DNA of 64,000 nt from Streptomyces katrae (GTDB lineage: Bacteria; Actinomycetota; Actinomycetes; Streptomycetales; Streptomycetaceae), in assembly GCF_002028425.1 (NCBI RefSeq), contig NZ_CP020043.1, positions 284,806-348,805 of the forward strand, written 5' to 3'. The notes under the pieces were generated by a model, which saw only the letters and a program-made list of their open reading frames with translations, searched no databases and was not told where the DNA came from. The position numbers and the translations under genes were made by a program. Below are positions 56,342 to 64,000 of this stretch, in pieces. Within the stretch, counting starts at the first letter, position 1, and the number at the start of each line of letters is the position of its first letter.

Positions 56342-57241
56342 ATGTGTGGTCGTCCCGACCCGCCCCACAGAACGGCACTCATCTTGATCCCGTCGCCCCT
56401 GCCGCCGCCCGTCGCTCCCACGCAGCCGCATCCGGCAGACGACGAACTCCCAGGACGGTCCCGCACGGGCGCCGTCCGGGGACCCCTGTCCGGGAAGACG
56501 GCCCTGGTGACCGGTGCGAGCCGCGGCATCGGCCGCGCGATAGCCGAGCGGCTGGCGGCCGACGGCGCCCTGGTGGCGGTCCACTACGCGCGCAACGCCG
56601 AGGCAGCCGACGCGGTCGTGTCCTCGATCCGGACAGCTGGAGGCGAAGCCTTCCCCGTGCGCACCGAACTGGGCGTGGCCGGCGATACGGAGACCCTCTA
56701 CGCCGCGTTCGACTCCGCCCTTGTCCGGCGGGGCATCGAACCCCGGCTCGACGTCCTCGTCAACAACGCCGCCGTCAGCGGCTCGGCGCGGATCCACGAG
56801 GTAACGGCGGAGCTGTACGACAGGATCTTCTCCGTCAACGTGAAGGCCCTGCTCCTGCTTACCCGGGAGGGACTGACCCGCATGCCGGAAGGCGGCCGGG
56901 TCATCAACATCTCCTCGGCCATCACCCGCATGTCCTACCCGGAGTCCGTCGTGTACTCCATGAGCAAGGGCGCACTCAACACCCTCACCCTCGCCCTCGC
57001 CAAGGAGCTCGGCTCCCGGGGCATCACCGTGAACGCGGTGGCGCCCGGGTTCACCGCGACCGACATGAACGCGAAACTCCGCACCACGCCCGAGGGGGTG
57101 GCGCGGCTGGCCGGCCTGTCCGTCTTCGACCGCATCGGAAGACCCTCCGACATCGCCGGAGCCGTGGCCTTCCTCGCCTCACCCGACGCCCTGTGGGTCA
57201 CCGGCCAGCTCCTCGACGCCTCGGGCGGCATGCACCTGTAG
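56342..57241 (+). CDS. SDR-family reductase (similar to the fusion protein C-terminal half)
   Basis: This protein of about 299 residues has a classical SDR core: TGASRGIGRAIAERLAADGALVAVHYARN near residue 60, NNAAVSGSARIHEVTAELYDRIFSVN near 141, and YSMSKGALNTL near 204. Its wording matches the SDR half of the 28.9-kb fusion (VAVHY, EVTxEQFDRIFxVN, IGxPxDIA). It likely acts as a stand-alone ketoreductase on a related intermediate. The ATG at 56342 has no ribosome-binding site, and the N-terminal 50 residues are Pro-rich, so the true start may lie further in (for example TTG at 56387). Confidence 0.85.
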   Translation: MCGRPDPPHRTALILIPSPLPPPVAPTQPHPADDELPGRSRTGAVRGPLSGKTALVTGASRGIGRAIAERLAADGALVAVHYARNAEAADAVVSSIRTAGGEAFPVRTELGVAGDTETLYAAFDSALVRRGIEPRLDVLVNNAAVSGSARIHEVTAELYDRIFSVNVKALLLLTREGLTRMPEGGRVINISSAITRMSYPESVVYSMSKGALNTLTLALAKELGSRGITVNAVAPGFTATDMNAKLRTTPEGVARLAGLSVFDRIGRPSDIAGAVAFLASPDALWVTGQLLDASGGMHL

Positions 57242-57249
57242 CCGGTTCC

Positions 57250-57289
57250 GTTAACGCCGTTAACACCCGGCCCCGTTAACGGCGTTAAT
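57250..57289. repeat. Two GTTAACGSCGTTAAC palindromes in tandem
   Basis: A perfect copy lies at 57250-57264, and a one-mismatch copy (GTTAACGGCGTTAAT) at 57275-57289, 25 bp centre to centre. Both lie just after the SDR stop, in a 217-bp gap before a TetR gene. Confidence 0.75.
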
Positions 57290-57458
57290 GCCCCACTCCA
57301 CCCACCTGACGAAAAACAACACCGCAAACCACCCCAACAACCCCTGAATCCATACCTACTAAACGCCTTAAAAGTACTGGTCGACTGGTTTTCTTTCCCT
57401 CCCTCCCCTTAGATTGATCTTCAATACCACCGGACGAAACCGACATCAGGAGACACAC

Positions 57459-58130
57459 GTGGCGAGGGTCAGGCAGGAACGGGCCGAGATCACCCGACAG
57501 GCGATCCTCGACGGCGCGGCCATCGCCTTCGACCACGCCGGCTTCGGCGGCACCAGCCTCAGCGACGTGGTCAAACACGCCGGAGTCACCAAGGGCGCCC
57601 TCTACTTCCACTTCCCGTCCAAGCAGGCCCTCGCCCGCACCCTGGTGGACGAGCAGTTCCAGGTCTCCGCAGGCGTCCCCGAGGCCATCGACGACCCCGG
57701 CCTCCAGACCGTCATCGACCTCACCCACCAGATGGCGTTCGGGCTGCGCACCAACGTCCGCATCCGCGCCGGCATCCGCCTGGTCATCGAGTTCGGCTCG
57801 TTCACGGACCCGGACCCGTCCCCGTACAACTCCTGGATCGAGACCTGCCGCAGCTGCCTGACGCCGGCCCAGGAGCGCGGCGACCTACTGCCCTCGGTCG
57901 ACGTGCACGACCTCTCGACCTTCCTCGTCGGCTCGTTCACCGGCGTCCAGGTCACCTCGTACGTCCGCACCGGCCGCGAGGACCTGCACGCCCGGATCCT
58001 CGACCTCTGGACCCACCTCCTCCCCGGGATCGTGCCCGCCGACCGCCTCGCCCTCTTCGACCCGGCGGGCTCCCCCGAGTGCCGCAGGCAGTTCGACCTG
58101 CCCACCGCCCCACCCCTCCCCGTCCCCTGA
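57459..58130 (+). CDS. TetR-family butyrolactone receptor-like regulator
   Basis: This 223-residue protein begins VARVRQERAEITRQAILDGAAIAFDHAGFGGTSLSDVVKHAGVTKGALYFHF, the receptor-type helix-turn-helix. The signal-contacting Trp is kept in SPYNSWIETC. The GTG follows CAGGAGA. It is a second true-receptor candidate in the window, with no AfsA gene beside it. The upstream gap holds GTTAAC palindromes and a TACTGGTCGACTGGT motif (57374-57388) that may be its operator. Confidence 0.9.
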   Translation: MARVRQERAEITRQAILDGAAIAFDHAGFGGTSLSDVVKHAGVTKGALYFHFPSKQALARTLVDEQFQVSAGVPEAIDDPGLQTVIDLTHQMAFGLRTNVRIRAGIRLVIEFGSFTDPDPSPYNSWIETCRSCLTPAQERGDLLPSVDVHDLSTFLVGSFTGVQVTSYVRTGREDLHARILDLWTHLLPGIVPADRLALFDPAGSPECRRQFDLPTAPPLPVP

Positions 58131-58140
58131 CACCCCTCCA

Positions 58141-58170
58141 GGGCGGCCCCGCACACCCGCGGGGCCGCCC
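58141..58170 (+). terminator. Terminator after the receptor-like TetR gene
   Basis: A perfect 12-bp stem (GGGCGGCCCCGC, 58141-58152 with 58159-58170) with a 6-nt loop is followed by TTTCGC, 10 bp past the TetR stop. It insulates the par genes. Confidence 0.85.
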
Positions 58171-58203
58171 TTTCGCATGCCCGGCCCCCCTCCCCACCCA
58201 TTT

Positions 58204-58259
58204 CGTTAGCAAAACCCAAGCGTGGCGCCCACACAGACCCAAGAACGTTAGTAAAGTCC
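58204..58259 (+). promoter_or_regulatory. Direct repeats in the parA promoter region
   Basis: CGTTAGCAAAACCC (58204-58217) and CGTTAGTAAAGTCC (58246-58259) are spaced exactly 42 bp apart, four helical turns, and end 5 bp before the parA ATG. Placement suggests autoregulation by ParA or ParB. Confidence 0.5.
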
Positions 58260-58264
58260 CTCTC

Positions 58265-59527
58265 ATGACTTCGCCCTCGTCCCCGAACGACCGAGAGAAG
58301 GTCGTCTCCAAGCTCCCCCCGTGGCTCCGCCAGGAGTTGAAGATCCGCACCGCCCAGCTGCGGGTCGACATCCAGGACGCCGTCCACCAGGGCATCGCCC
58401 ACTGGAGCGCCCTCGCCTCCGCCCCCTCCCCCGTCGACACCTCCGGCGCCGAGTCGTTCTCGACGTGGCTCCCCGCCGGCCAGTGGGAGTCCTTCCGCAC
58501 CAGCTCCAAGGACCGGGGCGTCTCCCTCATCCAGGGCCTGGCCCAAGCGGTGCGCCTCTGGCTGGAGATGAACCCGGCCCCCACCGTCCAGCGCCCCTCG
58601 GTCGTCCGCCGCATCGTGGTGTGCAACCAGAAGGGCGGCGTCGGTAAGACCGCCATCACCGCAGGCACCGCCGAGGCCCTCGCCGAGGACCCCGCGACCC
58701 TGCACCCCGTCCGCATCGCCCGCCAACTGGCGAAGCTCGCCGACCCCGGCGAAGCGGACGGCGCGAACCCCACCACCACGACCCCCCTGGACCTCGAAGA
58801 CCTCCCGGGCCTGGGCATGCGCGTCCTGCTCGTCGACTTCGACCCCCAGGGCCACCTCACCAAGCAGCTCGGCCAGCAGCCGCTCCCCATCGGCGGCGAC
58901 AGCCTCACCTGCCACATGGCGGGCGAGGCCAAGGGGCCCCTCCAGGACCTGATCGCCCCCATCGAGCACGACCGCTTCGGCGACCGCCTCCACCTGCTGC
59001 CCGCCTGCACCGACGCCTTCCTCCTCGACGTCCGCCTCTCCACGGTCCGCGCCCGCGAGGCCGCCCTCGAACGGGCCCTCGCCCCCGTCGAGTCCGACTA
59101 CGACGTCATCCTCATCGACTGCCCGCCCAGCCTCGGCCTGAGCATGGACGCGGCGATCTACTACGGCCGCCGCCGCGACGCCGAACAGCCGGGCGCCTCC
59201 GGCGCGCTGATCGTCGTCCAGGCGGAGGACTCCTCGGCCGACGCCTACGACCTCCTCACCTCCCAGATCAACGACCTGCGCGACGACCTCAGCCTGGACA
59301 TCGACTACCTCGGCCTCGTCGTGAACCTCTACGACGGCCGCCGCGGCTACATCGCCACCAGCTCCCTCCAGGCCTGGATGGACATAAAGGACCCCCGGGT
59401 CGTGGCGATCGTCCCCGACCTCAAGGAACAGCGCGAGTCCGTCCGCCTGAAGCAGCCCCTCTTCGTCTACGCCCCCAACGGCGACCAGGCCGTCGCCCTG
59501 CGCGCCCTCGCCCGGGAGATCTCATGA
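58265..59527 (+). CDS. parA: ParA-family partition ATPase
   Basis: This 420-residue protein has an N-terminal region of about 115 residues, probably DNA-binding or oligomerising, followed by the ParA/MinD ATPase with the deviant Walker A VCNQKGGVGKTAITAG near residue 120, VLLVDFDPQGHLTKQL near 190 and VILIDCPPSLGLSMD near 277. It moves ParB-bound replicons to daughter cells. It overlaps parB by ATGA. The ATG has no strong Shine-Dalgarno, and direct repeats precede it. Confidence 0.95.
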   Translation: MTSPSSPNDREKVVSKLPPWLRQELKIRTAQLRVDIQDAVHQGIAHWSALASAPSPVDTSGAESFSTWLPAGQWESFRTSSKDRGVSLIQGLAQAVRLWLEMNPAPTVQRPSVVRRIVVCNQKGGVGKTAITAGTAEALAEDPATLHPVRIARQLAKLADPGEADGANPTTTTPLDLEDLPGLGMRVLLVDFDPQGHLTKQLGQQPLPIGGDSLTCHMAGEAKGPLQDLIAPIEHDRFGDRLHLLPACTDAFLLDVRLSTVRAREAALERALAPVESDYDVILIDCPPSLGLSMDAAIYYGRRRDAEQPGASGALIVVQAEDSSADAYDLLTSQINDLRDDLSLDIDYLGLVVNLYDGRRGYIATSSLQAWMDIKDPRVVAIVPDLKEQRESVRLKQPLFVYAPNGDQAVALRALAREIS

Positions 59528-60387
59528 GCAGCAAGGCCGACAAGCTCGGCGTCTCGGCGTCCTTCGCACGGGCCCAGCCCGTCAGCGTCAGCTCCCGCCG
59601 CGCCGCCATCGCCGAAGCCACGGGCGCCCCCACCTCCGGTGTGGTCCCGCCCTCCGAGGTACCCATCGAGGCCCTGGCCCACAACCCGTTCAACCTCCGC
59701 GAGGACCTCACCGACCTCGACGAGCTGGCCCAGTCCCTCGCCGTACGGGGCCAGCTCCAGCCCCTGGCGGTCGCCACCCGCATGGCCTTCATGGAGGCCC
59801 ACCCGGGCGCCACCGACGGCCTCGGCCGCGCCCCGTACGTGGTCATCGACGGCAACCGCCGCCTCGCGGCCGCCCAGCTGGCCGGGCTCAAGACCATGCA
59901 CATCCACGTCAACGACGCCCTGTCCGCCTCGGCCGCCGACATCCTCGAATCGGCGCTCATCGCCAACGTCCACCGGGTCGACGTCGCCCCCATGGACCAG
60001 GCCCGCGCCCTCCAGGAGCTCGTCGACGTCCACGGCTCCCAGGCCCAGGTGGCCAAGCGGATCGGCAAGACCCCCGCCTGGGTCTCCCAGCGCCTGACCC
60101 TCCTCAACCTGACGCCCGAGCTCCAGGACAAGGTCGAGACGGGCGAGCTGAAGGTGGAACCGGCCCGCCGCATCGGCCGCCTCCCCCAGGAGGAACAGGC
60201 GGCGGCCGCCACGGAGAGCATCAACGCCGTCAATCCCCCGCGCCAACGCACCCGCCCGGCCCCCCCGACCGTTAACGCCGTTAACGCCCCCACCCCCGCC
60301 CCGCCCTCCCAGCCCGCCCCCTCCCCAGCCCCGCCCCCCGCATCACGATCTCCGCCCAGTCCCCGGAGACCATCGCGGACGCCCTGA
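59524..60387 (+). CDS. parB: ParB-family partition protein (C-terminal frame interrupted)
   Basis: This 287-residue product has the ParB N-terminal nuclease-like domain (PYVVIDGNRRLAAAQLAGLKT near residue 103), a helix-turn-helix (GSQAQVAKRIGKTPAWVSQRLTLLNL near 165) and a Pro-rich linker with VNAVN, which encodes one of the palindromes. The open frame ends in a low-complexity PPASRSPPSP tail. In the next frame, 60339-60449 encodes a typical ParB-like C-terminus (ITISAQSPETIADALTAHLT and LKAVTELLMQRI). Adding one C in the run at 60334-60339 would restore a protein ending at 60449. Either a base is missing in the sequence or the gene is truncated. Confidence 0.9.
   Translation: MSSKADKLGVSASFARAQPVSVSSRRAAIAEATGAPTSGVVPPSEVPIEALAHNPFNLREDLTDLDELAQSLAVRGQLQPLAVATRMAFMEAHPGATDGLGRAPYVVIDGNRRLAAAQLAGLKTMHIHVNDALSASAADILESALIANVHRVDVAPMDQARALQELVDVHGSQAQVAKRIGKTPAWVSQRLTLLNLTPELQDKVETGELKVEPARRIGRLPQEEQAAAATESINAVNPPRQRTRPAPPTVNAVNAPTPAPPSQPAPSPAPPPASRSPPSPRRPSRTP
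60271..60285. repeat. GTTAACGSCGTTAAC palindrome inside parB
   Basis: A perfect copy lies in the parB linker, read as VNAVN. A degenerate copy (ATCAACGCCGTCAAT) precedes it at 60220-60234 and is read as INAVN. Confidence 0.8.
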
Positions 60388-60483
60388 CCGCCCACCTGAC
60401 CCCGGACGACCTCAAGGCCGTCACGGAGCTCCTGATGCAGCGCATCTGAGCCGCACCGCACGCACGCCGGGGGCGCTGACGGC

Positions 60484-60498
60484 ATTAACGCCGTTAAC
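60484..60498. repeat. GTTAACGSCGTTAAC palindrome before tap
   Basis: ATTAACGCCGTTAAC, one mismatch, lies between parB and tap, 9 bp before the tap promoter iterons. Confidence 0.75.
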
Positions 60499-60506
60499 GC
60501 CCCCAC

Positions 60507-60540
60507 GTGCGTTTCATGTGCGTTCAACCGTGCGGTTCAC
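60507..60540 (+). promoter_or_regulatory. Three 11-bp iterons upstream of tap
   Basis: GTGCGTTTCAT (60507), GTGCGTTCAAC (60518) and GTGCGGTTCAC (60530) repeat at 11-12 bp intervals on one face of the helix, 24 bp before the tap ATG. They look like an operator for a DNA-binding protein, possibly Tap itself through its N-terminal HTH. Confidence 0.55.
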
Positions 60541-60839
60541 ATAGGGTGCCCCTGGAGGTAGCAATGAGCGAGACGAACGAACAGACCACCCTCTTCGCAG
60601 CGGTCGACGCCCTGCTGGAGGAAGCCGCGGCCAAGGACGGCCTCCCCGCCCCCGACGAGCGCAAGCGCCTGCGCGAGGCGGCCGGCCTCAGCCAGGACCA
60701 GATCGCCAAGGCCCTCTCCGTCCGCCGCGAAACCGTCACCTCCTGGGAGACCGGCCGCACGGCCCCCCGTCCCCCCAAGCGCGCGGCCTACGCCCGCCTC
60801 CTGGAAGGCCTCGCCTCCCTCCACCCGGCCACCCCCACC

Positions 60840-60992
60840 GTTAACGCCGTTAACACCCAGCCCCCCACCGAGCCCCCGGCCCCCGTTAACGCCGTTAACG
60901 CGGAGCCCCCCGTCCCCCCCTCCCCCGTTAACGCCGTTAACGCCGAGCCCCCCACTCCCCCCACTCCCCCGGCAACCGTTAACGCCATTAAC
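60840..60992. repeat. Four GTTAACGSCGTTAAC palindromes inside tap
   Basis: Perfect copies lie at 60840-60854, 60885-60899 and 60927-60941, and a one-mismatch copy at 60978-60992. The distances of 45, 42 and 51 bp are multiples of three, and each copy is read as VNAVN or VNAIN in a Pro-rich linker. Confidence 0.85.
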
Positions 60993-61063
60993 ACCCCTCC
61001 CCCTCCACCCCCCGAGCAACGCCCCCCCAGCCCAAGACCACGCCACCCACCCACCCACCCACC

Positions 61064-61078
61064 ATTAACGGCGTTAAC
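61064..61078. repeat. Fifth tap palindrome
   Basis: ATTAACGGCGTTAAC (one mismatch) lies 72 bp past the fourth copy. In the restored reading frame it would be read INGVN. Confidence 0.75.
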
Positions 61079-62795
61079 GCCACCCCAACCACCCACCCCT
61101 CCCCCCCCACCCCCCTCCCTCCCCTCCAGGGCAACGGCCCCCTGGCCGTCCTGGACGGCACCGGCCACGCCCACGCCGCAGGCGGGGTCCTCCTCACCCA
61201 CCCCACCACCGACCTCCCCTCCCTCATCACCTGGGCCCTCAGCCCCGACGCCGACCTGCGCGCCCCCCGCCTCCACCGCAACGGCAGGGACGGCGACCCC
61301 CTCCTCGTCCTCACCGCCCCCGCCGCCGAACGCCTCGGCCTCCCCCTCACCCTCGAGGACCGCCGCGCCCTCCGCCTCCCGGACAACCACCCCGTCATCA
61401 AGCAGCTCACCAAGGCCAAGTGGCAGCTCACCCGGCGTGGCTTCGGCCCCTGGGCCCGCATCTACCGCCCGGCCTCCCCCACCACCGGCCGCCAGTGCGT
61501 CCAGCTCGCGGTGCTCCCCTGGGGTGCCCTGGACCCCCGCGCCTGGGGCGAGGACACCTCCGAGCTCCCCGCCCCGAACTCGCCGAGCTCCTCACCACCT
61601 ACGCCGCCCGCGTCCTCACCCCCCGCGGCTCCACCGCCGTGACGGGCCTGGAGCTGATGACGGCCCTCCGCCCGCCCACCCGCGCGGCCCGCAACCCGGC
61701 GACCAACGCCTGGGAGTCCGCCCCCGTTCCCGGCTCCCTCACCCGCCCGTCGACCCCGGCCCCGCCGGAGGCACCCGACGAGCACCCGGTGGTCGCCTCC
61801 CTCTACCCCCGCTCCCACCAGCGCACCCCGGACCAGGTCCTGGACGAGGAGGCGTACGACTGGATCCGCGACCCGGAACTCCTCACCGACGCCGAGTGCG
61901 CCCGCACCCACGCCGTGGGCATCGACGTGAACATGGCCTTCGCCGCCGCTGCGAACCGCCTCACCGTCGGCACCGGCCCCGCCGTCCACACCACCGCCCC
62001 CCGCTTCGACCCCGAAGCTCCCCGGCTGCTGGCTCGCGACCTCTCCTCCCTCTCCCTCGACCCCCGCCTCCCCAGCCCTTCACCCCGCACGGCAGGCCCC
62101 CCGCCGGCCCGGCCTGGTACGCGACCCCGACCCTGGCCTACGCCCAGGAGCTCGGCCACGACGTCCACCCCACCGAGGCCTGGGTCCGCCCGGAGCACGG
62201 CGCCTACCTCGACGCCTGGTACAGCCGCCTCCGCGACGCCTACCTGGCCACGATGGCGGACATGGGCGTTACGACCACCCTCACGGAACCCGAGTTCCTC
62301 ACCGCCATGGAGACCCACAAACAGCACGCCCCCCTCCCCGCCGCCGTCCTCTCCGCGATCAAGTCCACCGTCAAGGGCGGCATCGGCAAACTCCGCGAAC
62401 GCCCCCAGGGCGCCGGCTACCGCCCGGGCGAGCCCTGGCCCGCCCTCGAACGCCCCACCTGGCGCCCCGACATCCGCGCCGCCGTCATCTCCACGGCCCG
62501 CGTCAACATGCACCGCAAGATGCAGAAGCTCGCCACGGCCGCCGGCCTCTACCCCATCGCGGTCCTCTCCGACTGCGCGGTCTACCTCTCCGACGGCCCC
62601 AGCCCCCTGGACTTCCTCCCCCGCACCCCGGAGGGCAAGCCGCTGCCCGGCGGCTTCCGCCTCGGCGTCAGCCCCGGCATGGTCAAGCACGAGGGCACCC
62701 AGCCCCTCCTGTGGGCCGTCCAGCTCCTCGACGAACACCTCAACCCCGCCCGCCACATCAAGGGCCACGACGCATCAGCAGACGGCGAGTAAGCA

Positions 62796-63350
62796 ATGTC
62801 CGACATCTCCGACAGCCTCACCAAGGCCGACGAACAACACTTCACCCGCCCCATCCCCAAGTCCGCGGGCGCCCAGATGCGCTACCTCGTCAAGCAGCTC
62901 AAATCAACCAAGAACGTCGCCACCCTCCTCGGCATCTCCCAACGCACGGTCGAGCGCTACGTGAAGAACGAGATCAAGCAGCCCAAGCCGGCCCTCGCCG
63001 CCCGCATGGAAACCGAGGTACGCCGCCGCTGGCAGCCCCTGGTCCGCAAGCGCGCCCGCGAAAAGGCCGCCCGCACCACGGGCCTGATCATCGAGACCCG
63101 CGCCCGCTTCGGCTTCACCGCCGCCCCGGGCACCACCGACGACGGCCGCATGCGCCGCATCACCCAGCACCTCCCCCCGGAATACGCCCAACGCCTCTTC
63201 GCGGCCCAGGACACCGGCGCCACCGAAGCCCAACTGCGCCACATCACGGCCGAAGCCCTCCAGGAGATCTACTTCAAGGACAACGGCGCCCGCGCCTCCA
63301 GCCTCCTGGTCGAGTTCACCGACATCGACTACGTGGACTTCGCCTTCTAA
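62796..63350 (+). CDS. tpg: Telomere terminal protein Tpg
   Basis: This 184-residue protein is of the length of Streptomyces terminal proteins, which become covalently attached to the 5' ends and prime end-patching. It has the helix-turn-helix TLLGISQRTVERYVKNEIKQPKPALAARMETEVRRRWQP near residue 40 and the C-terminal stretch GARASSLLVEFTDIDYVDFAF. It starts 3 bp after the tap stop, with no good Shine-Dalgarno, so it is probably translated by coupling to tap. Its presence implies that the replicon is linear. Confidence 0.95.
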   Translation: MSDISDSLTKADEQHFTRPIPKSAGAQMRYLVKQLKSTKNVATLLGISQRTVERYVKNEIKQPKPALAARMETEVRRRWQPLVRKRAREKAARTTGLIIETRARFGFTAAPGTTDDGRMRRITQHLPPEYAQRLFAAQDTGATEAQLRHITAEALQEIYFKDNGARASSLLVEFTDIDYVDFAF

Positions 63351-63453
63351 GCCCTCCCCCACCGGCGTAGGGCCCGAGATACCCGAGCCGGAACGACGAA
63401 TCGAAAGGAAAACCCCCGACGTCGTCCACCCACCCCCTCCTCTCACCAAACAC

Positions 63454-63480
63454 TAGCCATGTACATAATAGCCATGCACA
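63454..63480 (+). promoter_or_regulatory. Direct repeats and promoter of the MarR gene
   Basis: TAGCCATGTACA (63454-63465) and TAGCCATGCACA (63469-63480) repeat at 15 bp. CATAAT (63464-63469) between them could be the -10 box, which would put the operator on the promoter and suggest autorepression by the MarR protein. Confidence 0.5.
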
Positions 63481-63488
63481 CTATCCCC

Positions 63489-63977
63489 ATGAGCGCAGCA
63501 TCATCATCCGAAGACGCCACAGCCGGCTTCCTGGTCTGGCGCCTGTCGACGAAGTGGCGGGTGGCAGTCGACCGGGCCGTCGCCCCCCTGGGCATGACGC
63601 ACGCCCAGTACGCCCTCCTGGCCTCCCTCTACGGCATGGCCCGCACCGGCCTCCGCCCCAGCCAGCGCCGGCTCGCCGACCACACCGGCCTCGAACCGCT
63701 GTACGTCTCCAAGCTCGCCCGCGCCCTGGAGTCCTCCGGCCTCGTCACCCGCACCCGCGACCCGGACGACCCGCGCGCCATGCAGCTGTCGCTCACCGAA
63801 CGGGGCCACGAGCTCACAGGCCGCGCGATCACCACGGTCCAACACCTGCTGGACCAGCTCCTCGAGCCGTTCGGCGGCCAGGACAGCGCCCGCGCCCAAC
63901 AGTTCAGCCGCGACCTGGCCACCCTGCTCGACGCACCCCTTGACGGTCCCACCGACAACGACAAGGAGCAGTCATGA
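63489..63977 (+). CDS. MarR-family regulator
   Basis: This 162-residue protein has the MarR winged helix: [33 protein letters not shown], then LRPSQRRLADHTGLEPLYVSKLARALESSGLVTRTRDPDDPRAMQLSLTERG. The ATG at 63489 has no ribosome-binding site; in-frame ATGs at 63459 and 63474 lie in the presumed operator, so the chosen start fits best. It overlaps the next gene as ATGA and probably represses that operon. Confidence 0.88.
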   Translation: MSAASSSEDATAGFLVWRLSTKWRVAVDRAVAPLGMTHAQYALLASLYGMARTGLRPSQRRLADHTGLEPLYVSKLARALESSGLVTRTRDPDDPRAMQLSLTERGHELTGRAITTVQHLLDQLLEPFGGQDSARAQQFSRDLATLLDAPLDGPTDNDKEQS

Positions 63978-64000
63978 CCACGACCGCCGCCACCACCCCC
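63974..64000 (+). CDS. Start of a gene running out of the window
   Basis: An ATG overlapping the MarR stop (ATGA) with AAGGAG upstream begins MTTTAATTP and continues beyond position 64000. Only nine codons are visible, so its function is unknown. By layout it is likely the target operon of the MarR gene. Confidence 0.5.

Larger units (their letters stand above)
60564..62792 (+). pseudogene. tap: Telomere-associated protein Tap, frame interrupted
   Basis: Tap binds telomere 3' overhang DNA of Streptomyces linear replicons and recruits the terminal protein Tpg. The N-terminus (MSETNEQTTLFAAVDALLEEAAAKDG and an XRE-type HTH LREAAGLSQDQIAKALSVRRETVTSWETG) and the C-terminal 230 residues (HGRPPAGPAWYATPTLAYAQELGHDVHPTEAWVRPEHGAYLDAWY onward) are intact in one frame. 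The middle is in two other frames: about 61050-61575 and 61576-62075. Each change needs one added base. Near 61572-61575 and 62076-62078 the fix is one more C; the first change is within 60993-61063. GGAGGT precedes the ATG. The gene is either a pseudogene or, more likely, has missed homopolymer bases. Confidence 0.85.

Noticed and set aside
60840..61078. Regularly spaced repeats resembling a CRISPR array
   Set aside because: Repeats are 15-bp palindromes, spacers are short, proline-coding and similar to each other, spacing keeps the tap reading frame, and no cas genes are near.
60334..62078. Programmed frameshifting in parB or tap
   Set aside because: No slippery site with a pseudoknot is evident, and four independent shifts of the same sign at mostly C-runs fit missing bases better.
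63400..64000. Replicon end (telomere) at the right edge
   Set aside because: No series of terminal palindromes is visible, and genes run on past the window; tap/tpg shows linearity but not proximity of the end.

Overview
The window is very GC-rich, has strong third-position G/C bias in every real gene, and carries tap/tpg telomere genes, several AfsA/gamma-butyrolactone-type regulators, SARP activators and type II polyketide synthase genes. All of this points to a Streptomyces linear replicon. The combination of an indigoidine synthetase very close to S. lavendulae BpsA, a JadR1-type orphan regulator beside a TetR repressor, several SARPs, an AfsA homologue and receptor, parAB and tap-tpg is what I remember of the S. 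lavendulae CCM 3239 linear plasmid that carries the auricin cluster. That identification is recollection plus inference; no search was run.

Layout, left to right. (1) 0.1-3.1 kb: crotonyl-CoA carboxylase/reductase and argininosuccinate synthase, the latter behind an ArgR-like palindrome. (2) 3.3-10.7 kb: first type II PKS block, with a minus-strand operon (degenerate DegT/StrS protein, KS-alpha, KS-beta, metallo-beta-lactamase-fold cyclase/thioesterase) divergent from a plus-strand operon (ketoreductase, aromatase/cyclase, SDR). (3) 10.7-13 kb: metK and a SARP. (4) 13.1-23.1 kb: a complete A-Ox-T-TE indigoidine synthetase (bpsA), then genes expected for a C-nucleoside: PRPP synthetase, old-yellow-enzyme reductase, PsuG-type C-glycosidase/synthase, tautomerase, EamA exporter, UPRT and a TrpF-like protein without its catalytic Cys. 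(5) 23.2-43.2 kb: second type II PKS block with acyl-CoA carboxylase epsilon subunit, malonyltransferase, Sfp-type PPTase, three carrier proteins, MFS exporter, FAD-monooxygenase/SDR fusion, second KS-alpha/KS-beta pair, two cyclases, a second FAD-monooxygenase, and regulators (TetR, atypical response regulator, TetR, two SARPs). (6) 44.3-58.1 kb: AfsA homologue with its receptor, a patch of housekeeping-like genes (GNAT, AraC, NmrA-like, DUF4287, flavoprotein, DinB), a second SARP/TetR regulatory module, an epimerase, an SDR and a further receptor-like TetR. (7) 58.2-64 kb: parA, parB, tap, tpg and a MarR gene leading out of the window.

How the parts fit. The two KS/CLF sets share one ActIII-like ketoreductase in the window. 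The carrier proteins, MAT and PPTase are all in the second block, so the blocks may be one large aromatic polyketide locus interrupted by the indigoidine/C-nucleoside locus, or two pathways sharing parts. The PPTase could also activate BpsA. Perfect or near-perfect ACAAACCG-type inverted repeats sit on the promoters of the response regulator, two SARPs and a receptor, which suggests a butyrolactone-controlled cascade. A 15-bp palindrome, GTTAACGSCGTTAAC, recurs around and inside parB and tap, and once near the left end. It is a good candidate for the partition (parS-like) site of this replicon.

ParB and Tap are interrupted by four frame changes of the same sign. At least three of them map to C-runs, so uncalled homopolymer bases are at least as likely as gene decay.
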